Shown here piece by piece: positions 1 through 5,717 of a DNA stretch of 11,406 nt. Position 1 is the stretch's first letter; each line of letters starts with the position of its first letter. The DNA is from Elusimicrobiota bacterium (GTDB taxonomy: Bacteria > Elusimicrobiota > Elusimicrobia > O2-12-FULL-59-9), in assembly GCA_016206405.1 (NCBI GenBank), contig JACQRQ010000108.1:1-11406 (forward strand), given 5' to 3'. Below the pieces are notes generated by a model, which was not told where the DNA came from, ran no database searches, and worked only from the letters and a program-made list of their open reading frames with translations. A program made the position numbers and the translations under genes.

Positions 1-21
1 ACATAAACCCTTTGCCCCCCA

Positions 22-1035
22 GTGAACTGCCAGATTGCCTATCTTTATCATCTGCCTCTTAAGTCTCCGCTACAACTTGGTCGATATACTCTTTGGCCCT
101 ACCGGAAGCTGGCCACCAAGCGGATCAAGAGTCCGCACATTAGAAAATATCTGGATCGATTGTTCAGGCAGATGCTTGATTATCGTGGCAAGCCCCTCCG
201 GCACATCGCAGTTCTGTCGGGAGATTCTTCAAGCGAATTTCCTCCGATGCTGGAGACGATCCATAACGAAATGCGGGACGTCCTTGGATCACTTTTTCTC
301 AGTGCGGTGATCCGGAATAATAGTTTGCTCGGCGACGCGGTATCCAGTGAGAACTTCCATCTCGTGATCCAGAACTTTCAGCCCGGCTCTAACGGCTGCG
401 TCACTTCGGACGGCAGCTACATCCGCACGAAGGTCATTAGCTCCAAGCTGCGAGACGCCGGGATACATCTTCCAGGTTTTGTGCCCCAACCAGAAAGGCT
501 GTACTTTGACGAGACTCTCCTGCAAGGGTGTTTACAGTGTTTCTCCGACCCCAGGCCGACGTTGAAGTCGAGGATTGCTCCCTCCATCCGGTGGGTCGCT
601 CATGCCTACACCAATGTCGAGCACTTCTCCTACTACAACAGGATTCTACTCTTAATGATTGCCTTTGAAATTCTTGCCGATCAACCAGACAGCCTGAAGC
701 AGGATAGCTTTGGAGCTTGGCTGGACTCAGTATGGGGCACCTCCAAACAGAACAAGTTCCACCTCCAGCAGACATCATGGGCCTCGGGAAAGGGGCCGTT
801 CGGTAAGGTCGGCTGGTGGGGTGTCGAGTATTATCGCTTCCGCAGCGCCATCATCCACAAGGGCGATCCCAACAACCTTAAGACCCACGACCATGTCGGG
901 AGGGAGTTCTTCGCTACTGGCGTCCAAATCTTTGCTGAGTGCGTCAAAGATCTCCTGCGACAAGAGAACTTCATGCCCACCCTTACTTTCTCTGAAAAAT
1001 TAATTCGGGCGGGCCACCTCACCTCCCGACCGTGA
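22..1035 (+). CDS. HEPN (Apea-like) domain protein, function unknown
   Basis: A 337-residue soluble protein with no signal peptide or membrane segment. Near its C-terminus it has FRSAIIHKGDP (residues 273-283), in which R274 and H279 form the R-x4-H motif of HEPN domains. A helix about 60 residues earlier (ILLLMIAFEILADQPD, 208-223) resembles the 'LE-x-L' helix of Apea-like HEPN proteins. HEPN domains are often RNases or nucleotide-binding modules in toxin and phage-defence systems; no activity can be assigned here. The start is GTG at 22. An in-frame TAA at 4-6 rules out a longer form, there is no clear Shine-Dalgarno, and ATG 172 is the next option. It is the only plus-strand gene, has lower GC than its neighbours, and its last 17 bases overlap the end of the convergent BON gene. 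It is probably an accessory or transferred gene. The coding call is firm, the HEPN call moderate. Confidence 0.7.
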   Translation: MNCQIAYLYHLPLKSPLQLGRYTLWPYRKLATKRIKSPHIRKYLDRLFRQMLDYRGKPLRHIAVLSGDSSSEFPPMLETIHNEMRDVLGSLFLSAVIRNNSLLGDAVSSENFHLVIQNFQPGSNGCVTSDGSYIRTKVISSKLRDAGIHLPGFVPQPERLYFDETLLQGCLQCFSDPRPTLKSRIAPSIRWVAHAYTNVEHFSYYNRILLLMIAFEILADQPDSLKQDSFGAWLDSVWGTSKQNKFHLQQTSWASGKGPFGKVGWWGVEYYRFRSAIIHKGDPNNLKTHDHVGREFFATGVQIFAECVKDLLRQENFMPTLTFSEKLIRAGHLTSRP

Positions 1036-1378
1036 GCTCCTCCACCACCTTTTTAACGCCTTGAGTCTCCCGGGCGATGGCGACGGCCCTTTTTCTCTCC
1101 TTGCGGGAAGAAAGGGTCCCCCGAAGGGTGACGACGCCTCGGACGGTGTCCACGTTGATGCTGCGGGCTTGAACTGTTTTGTCGGCTATGAGCTTGCTTT
1201 TTATTTTTGCGGTGATCCACTGATCGGAGAGAGTTTCGGAAGCGCTTTGGTCCTGTCCCGCCACATAGCCGCCTTCGGCGGCTCCCCCGAGGAGCACCCA
1301 AAAGCATCCGCTCAAGTTGAGGCTTGCAAGCCCCATAATGAGGGCCAGCATGCAGTTTTTAGTTGTCGCGGTTTTCAT
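1019..1378 (-). CDS. BON-domain lipoprotein
   Basis: A 119-residue protein. Residues 1-24 form a lipoprotein signal peptide with lipobox LSGC, so the mature protein would begin at a lipidated C25. A glycine-rich stretch (about 30-41) follows, then one BON domain (about 50-117). The BON pattern is clear: 'SDQWITAKIKSKL', 'INVDTVRGVVTLRGTLSS', and 'GVKKVVEEL' near the end. BON domains (OsmY, DolP/YraP, Kbp families) bind phospholipid or cell-envelope surfaces. DolP is a two-BON outer-membrane lipoprotein; this one has a single BON domain. The start ATG at 1378 lacks a good ribosome site. The gene lies 90 bases downstream of the preceding minus-strand gene, so it may be the operon's last member or have its own promoter; I saw no convincing one. 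Its 3' end overlaps the convergent HEPN gene by 17 bases. Confidence 0.85.
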   Translation of the reverse strand: MKTATTKNCMLALIMGLASLNLSGCFWVLLGGAAEGGYVAGQDQSASETLSDQWITAKIKSKLIADKTVQARSINVDTVRGVVTLRGTLSSRKERKRAVAIARETQGVKKVVEELTVGR

Positions 1379-1405
1379 GCGCGCAGAACGAAATATTCAA
1401 AGGAT

Positions 1406-1423
1406 GACGCCGCCGACGGCGCC
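1406..1423 (-). other. GC-rich inverted repeat before the BON gene
   Basis: Arms GACGCCG (1406-1412) and CGGCGCC (1417-1423) can pair as seven base pairs (one G-U in the transcript) around a 4-base loop. It lies in the 90-base gap between the 202-residue membrane protein gene and the BON gene. There is no T-run after it on the minus strand, so it is not a classical intrinsic terminator. It could be an RNA processing or stability hairpin, or chance in GC-rich DNA. Confidence 0.25.
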
Positions 1424-1468
1424 CTTGAGGCGAGACGGCGCGCGCATGTCTCCCAGGAACGCCCCCCT

Positions 1469-2077
1469 CTACTCCGACAATTCCCCCGCCTCGCCCGCTT
1501 CTTGCAAGTCTTTTCTGATGTTCTTAAGCTCTTTGCGGTATTTTTCTCCGTCGCCGTAGTCGAAGAAACGGTGGTAATGGGGATGCGGCGAGGGTCTGCC
1601 GGCCGCGTGCTTGATGGGGCAGAAGTATTGCTCCGTCCTTCCTGTTATTTCCCTGGCGTAGGCCATCAAGCCGTTCGCATAGCTGCAGTAGTAGCAATTG
1701 AACTTTTCAAGGCCGCTTAAATAGCTCAAGCGGTGCCGGTCATGGATGATATACTTGGCGCGGGAAACTTTGGGGATCCCGTAGCCCGGGAAACAGATGG
1801 TTTGGTAGAGGGTGATCGTTATATCAAGCAGGAGCAGCGGCACGATCATAGAATAAATGGCCGGGGATGTCAGCAGATTCAGCAATTCGGCGCGGGGCGC
1901 AACGGCGGGAAGCCTCCGCTGAAAGCTTTGCTGGAAAGCCCCGGTCTGGTTCGCGAACCGCAGCCTGCCTTGCCCGATCCAAATCCGCAACTCCTCGCGC
2001 TTCGTTTGAAGCCCGCTTTGCAGTTCGATCTCGAAGCGCTCCATCGTTTCCAGCAACTCGGTGATTTTATCGTTCAT
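1469..2077 (-). CDS. Conserved membrane protein with CxxC and CPIKH motifs, function unknown
   Basis: A 202-residue protein. Residues 1-60 are charged and helical (probable coiled coil). One strongly hydrophobic segment (about 74-95) is followed by a conserved-looking core: 'ICFPGYGIPKV' (94-104), 'HDRHRLSYL' (112-120), 'NCYYCSYANG' (127-136) and 'EQYFCPIKHA' (149-158). The last two supply C128-x2-C131 and C153-x3-H157, which could bind a metal or Fe-S cluster. I have a general memory of similar unnamed proteins in proteobacteria sharing these blocks, but no known function. The charged C-terminus (176-202) is helical. The start ATG 2077 is well supported by AGGAG nine bases upstream. The gene follows the cysteine desulfurase by 17 bases, so co-transcription is likely. 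A link between its cysteines and sulfur transfer is speculation. Confidence 0.8.
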   Translation of the reverse strand: MNDKITELLETMERFEIELQSGLQTKREELRIWIGQGRLRFANQTGAFQQSFQRRLPAVAPRAELLNLLTSPAIYSMIVPLLLLDITITLYQTICFPGYGIPKVSRAKYIIHDRHRLSYLSGLEKFNCYYCSYANGLMAYAREITGRTEQYFCPIKHAAGRPSPHPHYHRFFDYGDGEKYRKELKNIRKDLQEAGEAGELSE

Positions 2078-2085
2078 TGGACCTT

Positions 2086-2090
2086 TCTCC
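2086..2090 (-). promoter_or_regulatory. Ribosome binding site for the 202-residue membrane protein
   Basis: On the minus strand AGGAG is followed by nine bases and then ATG at 2077. It lies in the 17-base gap after the cysteine desulfurase stop codon and is one of the few good Shine-Dalgarno sites in the operon, so this gene can probably be translated independently of its upstream neighbour. Confidence 0.65.
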
Positions 2091-2094
2091 TACC

Positions 2095-3258
2095 TCAACG
2101 GCTGATACGATTCGTGGCGCGAAGCTTGTCGACGGCGGGCGGAAGCATCTTCAAAAAGGCTTCGATTTCCTGCGGCTGATTTCCCCAACCCAGAGATATG
2201 CGCAGAGCTCCCCGGACCCAATCGGAGGAAATGCCCATGGCCTTGAGGACATGGGAGGGCTCAGCCGCGCCGGAGGAGCAGGCGGAGCCGCTTGAAACGG
2301 CGGCGCCTTTCATATCGAGCGCGACCACCAGATTGTGGCCGTCAATTCCCTCCAGACAAAAATGGACGGTATTGGGCAGGCAGTGGACCGGATCGCCGCT
2401 TAAGTGAGAGTCCGGCACCGCGGCTAAAATGCCCTCAATGAGGCGCTCGCGCATCCGAGCCCACTCTTGGGCGTGCCGTTCGCCCTCGGTTCGGATCAGC
2501 CGGCACGCCGCTCCCAGGCCGACGATAGAGGCGACGTTGAGCGTTCCGCCCCGCCGGAATTTCTCGTAATTGCCGGTGATGAGCGGCTGCAGCCGCGCGC
2601 CTCGCCGGACATACAGCGCCCCGACGCCCTTGGGCGCATTGAGCTTGTGGCCGGAGAGCGAAAGCAGGGAAACGCCCATCTTCTCCACATTCACCGGGAT
2701 TTTGCCGACCGATTGAACGGCGTCGGTGTGGAACAAAACGCCTCGCTCCCGGCAACGGCGGGCCATCGGCTCAACGGCCTGGATGGTTCCCACCTCGTTG
2801 TTGGCATGCATCACGCTGACCAGCGCGGTGCGCTCGCTGAGCGCCTCTTCAACGGCGCCGGCGGACACCGCGGCCTTGCCGTCCACCGGAAGAAAGAGCG
2901 TCTCGAAACCCCTTCTCTTCAACAAGCGCGCGCAACTGATGATGGCCTCATGCTCGATGGAAGTCGTGATGATTTGATTTTTCTTGCTGCCGGAACTTTC
3001 AAAAGCTTCGTAAGCGGCGCCCATGACGGCAAAAACGTCGGACTCGGACCCGCAGGAGGTGAAAACGATCTCATCGGGACTGGCCGCGCCGATGAGCCGA
3101 GCCGTTTCAGCGCGCGCCTCTTCCAGCGCCCGGCGGCTCGCTTGGCCGAGGGCGTAGACGCTGGAGGGATTTCCATACTGCCCCTGCAAGAACGGCAGCA
3201 TGGCGTCCAATACCTCCGGACGGATGGGCGTCGTCGCGTTGTGGTCAAGATATATCAT
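2095..3258 (-). CDS. Cysteine desulfurase, NifS/IscS type
   Basis: A 387-residue PLP enzyme (class V aminotransferase fold) that removes sulfur from cysteine, giving alanine and an enzyme persulfide for Fe-S clusters or thiolated tRNA. Family marks: 'YLDHNATTP' at the N-terminus, 'YGNPSS' (28-33), H103 in 'SIEHEA', D179 and Q182 in 'HTDAVQSVGK', PLP lysine K205 in 'SLSGHKLNAPKG', and catalytic C327 in 'SSGSACSSG'. The full length matches the family. Two usually conserved spots differ: the canonical G-G-x-Q-E stretch before R-R-x-G-T reads T-G-N-Y-E (228-232), and the usual asparagine after T-E-S-D is V75. The ATG at 3258 directly abuts the TAG of the upstream lipoprotein gene, with no strong ribosome site, so translation is probably coupled. 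Which of NifS, IscS or a specialised paralogue it is cannot be decided here; no iscU/nifU or tRNA-thiolation gene is nearby. Confidence 0.93.
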   Translation of the reverse strand: MIYLDHNATTPIRPEVLDAMLPFLQGQYGNPSSVYALGQASRRALEEARAETARLIGAASPDEIVFTSCGSESDVFAVMGAAYEAFESSGSKKNQIITTSIEHEAIISCARLLKRRGFETLFLPVDGKAAVSAGAVEEALSERTALVSVMHANNEVGTIQAVEPMARRCRERGVLFHTDAVQSVGKIPVNVEKMGVSLLSLSGHKLNAPKGVGALYVRRGARLQPLITGNYEKFRRGGTLNVASIVGLGAACRLIRTEGERHAQEWARMRERLIEGILAAVPDSHLSGDPVHCLPNTVHFCLEGIDGHNLVVALDMKGAAVSSGSACSSGAAEPSHVLKAMGISSDWVRGALRISLGWGNQPQEIEAFLKMLPPAVDKLRATNRISR

Positions 3259-4092
3259 CTACTGACCGAAAGGAAAGTTCTTGAAAATATCTTCGCCGAC
3301 CGTCTGGGTGGGTTCCTCGCCGGCGCCTTCCGCCGGCTTGGCCGGCTCTTTCTTGGCTTTATCCTTTTCCTGGGCCTTGAGCGTTGCGGCCGGGGTAGGC
3401 TTGGGCCGGGCGCCGCCGGGAAGCTGCTGCGCCGCTTCCGTTTTGCTGACGGGATGGACGATGGTTTTGCGGGAGCCTTCGCCGAAAAGAATAAATCCGG
3501 AATGCTGATCGTAAAATATCCGGAAACCGCTTTCCTTAAGCTGCGGCTCGTAAGAATAACCCAAATTCATCCTCTCCTGATCCCATCCGGGATTGTAGCG
3601 CAGCGTTCCCTTCACGTTGACATGCCCTTCATAAATAGGAGTGAAGAACCTCAAGCGGTAGATTCCATTGGTGTCGCTGACGGATGAATCGAAGGAGGTC
3701 GAGCCGGTCAAGCCGGGCAGGGACTTAGCCAAAGTTTCCTGGCCTTCGGCCTTGCCTCCCGATTCCCCCTGCGCGGCCGTGCCCTCGGTCAAGAGCGCTT
3801 CCACCACCACGCCGGCGATCGGGTTGTCGTCATAATCGGTGATCTGCCCCTGAATATAACCTTCAAGAAAATAGGTGTAATCCGGCCTCGAAAAAAACAA
3901 AAACTGCTTTTTGCCCGTGACGCGGTGGGTGACGATCACGTCGATGAGGCGCCCGTCGGTCAAATTTTCCTGGGAGATTTTTCTGACGCCGCCTCCCCAA
4001 ATAGATCCGCACCCCGAGCAGAACGCGACAAGGCTCAAGGTGAAGGCTATTCCCGACAATGGGGACTCAAAAAGCGAGCGTTCGCGAATCAA
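3259..4092 (-). CDS. Lipoprotein with carboxypeptidase-regulatory-like beta domain
   Basis: I place the start at TTG 4092, whose last three bases overlap the motB stop (TTGA), giving 277 residues that begin IRERSLFESPL after the start and have a signal peptide ending at C28 ('AFCSGCGS'). A longer frame exists but lies inside motB. The lipobox is slightly unusual, with cysteine at -3. Residues about 77-170 resemble the carboxypeptidase-regulatory-like (transthyretin-type) beta-sandwich: 'YIQGQITDYDDNPIAGVVV' then 'SVSDTNGIYRLRF', with a loop of about 40 residues inserted between strands. More aromatic strands follow (to about 215), then a low-complexity Pro/Lys/Glu/Ala tail (222-265) ending in 'IFKNFPFGQ'. 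Its function is unknown. Sitting directly after motB, where flagellar operons often carry fliL, it may be an envelope partner of the stator (inference). It abuts the desulfurase gene. Confidence 0.75.
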   Translation of the reverse strand: MIRERSLFESPLSGIAFTLSLVAFCSGCGSIWGGGVRKISQENLTDGRLIDVIVTHRVTGKKQFLFFSRPDYTYFLEGYIQGQITDYDDNPIAGVVVEALLTEGTAAQGESGGKAEGQETLAKSLPGLTGSTSFDSSVSDTNGIYRLRFFTPIYEGHVNVKGTLRYNPGWDQERMNLGYSYEPQLKESGFRIFYDQHSGFILFGEGSRKTIVHPVSKTEAAQQLPGGARPKPTPAATLKAQEKDKAKKEPAKPAEGAGEEPTQTVGEDIFKNFPFGQ

Positions 4093-4703
4093 TTTTTTAT
4101 CCAGAACTTGACGCGCCGGTTTTTCGCTCTGTTTTCGGGGGTGTCGTTGGGTACCAGCGGCCGGAACTCGCCGTAGCCGACCGCCGCCAATTTTGCCGGA
4201 GGAAACCCCTTTTGATAAAGCAAATAGCGCACCACATTGGTCGCCCGCGCCGTGGAAAGCTCCCAATTGGACGCGAAATTCGCGGTCCGGATGGGCCGGT
4301 CATCCGTATGCCCCTCGACGACGATGTCATTTTTTTGGACCAGTTTTTGGAGGATGGGCGCTATCCCTTCCATCACCTGAATCATATGCGGCGTAAGCTC
4401 CGCGCGACCGCTTCCAAAAAACTCAACCTGTCCTTGCTCCTCCAATGAAATCTTAAGCCCCTCGCGGTCCAGTTTGACCTCTCCCTGAATCTTCCGCTCC
4501 TCCAACATCGCATGGATCTCCTTGGCGCCTTCCTGAAGATCTTTATTTAAAGCGCTGGATAGGGCGAAAAGGATGATGAAAAAACAGACCATTTCGGTCA
4601 TCAAATCCGCGTAAGGAAAAAGCCACATGGGGGCCGCGTGGCCGAATTTGGCCACCCGCGGGTCGACCTCCTCCACCATGCCGTGGGCGGGTCTCAAGGC
4701 CAT
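4089..4703 (-). CDS. motB: MotB-type stator protein (OmpA-like peptidoglycan-binding domain)
   Basis: A 204-residue protein. A cytoplasmic N-terminus is followed by one membrane helix (about 26-50) with the MotB signature 'WLFPYADLMTEMVCFF'; D33 is the expected proton- or sodium-binding aspartate of the stator channel. After a short linker (about 52-80) comes an OmpA/MotB peptidoglycan-binding domain: 'VEGHTDDRPI' (129-138), 'NWELSTARATNVVRYL' (146-161), and 'NRAKNRRVKFWI' near the end. With MotA it would form an ion-driven stator anchored to the cell wall. It is shorter than common MotB proteins (about 250-310 residues), mainly in the periplasmic linker and at the C-terminus. Its ATG overlaps the motA stop by one base (TGATG), a classic coupling. 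A MotB-like protein of a non-flagellar machine is equally possible from sequence alone. Confidence 0.92.
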   Translation of the reverse strand: MALRPAHGMVEEVDPRVAKFGHAAPMWLFPYADLMTEMVCFFIILFALSSALNKDLQEGAKEIHAMLEERKIQGEVKLDREGLKISLEEQGQVEFFGSGRAELTPHMIQVMEGIAPILQKLVQKNDIVVEGHTDDRPIRTANFASNWELSTARATNVVRYLLYQKGFPPAKLAAVGYGEFRPLVPNDTPENRAKNRRVKFWIKN

Positions 4704-5476
4704 CAGCGCTTCACCGCCCTTCTCTTGGAGGGCTCCAGGTAGGCCTTTAAATTGGCCTCCATCACGCTGGGGGCGGCCCCGCTTTGAAGCAGCAGCACCC
4801 CCCGGACGATGATTTCCTTGATCAAAAGCTCCTCCTCGGAGCGCCGGTGCAGTTTCCCGGCCATCGGAAGAAAAATGAGATATCCCGATCCCAAGCCGTA
4901 GAAAGCGGCCGACAGAGCCAAGGCCATGCGCCGGGGAACTTCCTGCACGTCGTTGACGTTGGAAAGCATCAATATCATCCCAAGCACCGTGCCGATGATG
5001 CCGAAGGAAGGGGAATAGGTGCCCAAAGCGTAAAATATCTCCCGGCCGACCTTGTGGCGTTCCCGGATGAATCCTATTTCGGTGTCAAGCATGTTACGTA
5101 TGAATTCCTGATCGGCCCCGTCCACGACGAACTGGACGCCCCTTCGCAAAAAATCATTGCGGATGGCTTTGACGTCCGGCTCCAAAGCCAAAAAGCCGTC
5201 CCGCTTGGCTTTTTCGCATAAGTTGCCAAAAGTGGTGATGATCTCGGAGGTGTCTTCACCGGCGGAGGTGAGGACCTTGCTTAAAACCTTCCCCAGCCCC
5301 ACGACCTGGGAAATGGGATAATTGACCAACAACGCGCAGAACGTCCCCCCGAGAACGATGAAAGCCGCCTCGGGATTTAAAAAGGGCACAAAGCCGCGGA
5401 TGCCCTCCGTAATGAATATGGATGAAACGACCAGCCCCAGGAAAACAAAGATGCCCGCTATGGTGGCGATATCCAT
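4703..5476 (-). CDS. motA: MotA-type stator protein
   Basis: A 257-residue inner-membrane protein with four hydrophobic segments (about 4-22, 35-52, 147-172, 185-205), the MotA topology. It carries 'KRDGFLALE' (91-99), matching the cytoplasmic loop that holds the torque residues R90 and E98 of E. coli MotA (here R92 and E99), and 'FLRRGVQFVVDG' (109-120). It also has 'YSPSFGIIGTVLGMI' (154-168) and 'FLPMAGKL' (202-209), whose P156 and P204 correspond to the two functionally important prolines. The MotA side of the torque interface therefore looks intact, unlike the FliG-like rotor in the same operon. With MotB it conducts ions and drives the rotor or a gliding-type load. It lies 15 bases after flbD and one-base-overlaps motB. 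The length fits the shorter MotA forms of Firmicutes and spirochaetes. Confidence 0.95.
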   Translation of the reverse strand: MDIATIAGIFVFLGLVVSSIFITEGIRGFVPFLNPEAAFIVLGGTFCALLVNYPISQVVGLGKVLSKVLTSAGEDTSEIITTFGNLCEKAKRDGFLALEPDVKAIRNDFLRRGVQFVVDGADQEFIRNMLDTEIGFIRERHKVGREIFYALGTYSPSFGIIGTVLGMILMLSNVNDVQEVPRRMALALSAAFYGLGSGYLIFLPMAGKLHRRSEEELLIKEIIVRGVLLLQSGAAPSVMEANLKAYLEPSKRRAVKR

Positions 5477-5491
5477 AATGCCCGGAAAACC

Positions 5492-5716
5492 TCAGCTTTG
5501 TTCAAATCCTTCTATCGGATTGATCACGCGCCTTTCGGCGTTCACCCGCTTGCGATAATCTACAACTTTTTGGACCACCCCCTCCACCGTATCTTTCACC
5601 ACGAACCGGTTGCCGGTCACCAAGCTGATGACCGTATCCGGCGCCGCCTCGACCGATTCGATCAATTCCGCGTTGAGCGTGATGATTTGCCCGTTGATTT
5701 TTTGAACCTGGATCAT
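5492..5716 (-). CDS. flbD: FlbD-family protein (SwrD-like)
   Basis: A small 74-residue protein matching the flagellar FlbD/SwrD family end to end: 'MIQVQKINGQIITLNAELIE' then 'SVEAAPDTVISLVTGNRFVV', and 'VVDYRKRV'. In Bacillus the homologue SwrD increases stator power for swarming; in many bacteria flbD lies just before motA, as here. (The Caulobacter transcription factor with the same name is unrelated.) A 12-residue tail after the core is extra. The ATG is one base after the TAG of the coiled-coil gene (TAG-C-ATG) with only a weak ribosome site, so translation is probably coupled. Finding it with motA-motB supports descent from a flagellar operon. Confidence 0.9.
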   Translation of the reverse strand: MIQVQKINGQIITLNAELIESVEAAPDTVISLVTGNRFVVKDTVEGVVQKVVDYRKRVNAERRVINPIEGFEQS

Positions 5717-5717
5717 G

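Noticed and set aside
985..1020. Possible terminator after the BON gene, with an AATTAATTTTT run on the minus strand.
   Set aside because: No stable stem precedes the T-run, and the region lies within the convergent HEPN gene.
1061..1720. Plus-strand 219-codon open frame spanning the BON and 202-residue protein genes.
   Set aside because: It is antisense to two well-supported genes and shows no domain or ribosome site.
4093..4266. Upstream extension of the lipoprotein reading frame to 4266, adding 58 residues.
   Set aside because: It lies wholly inside motB in another frame, and the extension would hide the lipoprotein signal peptide; TTG 4092 overlaps the motB stop in the usual coupled manner.
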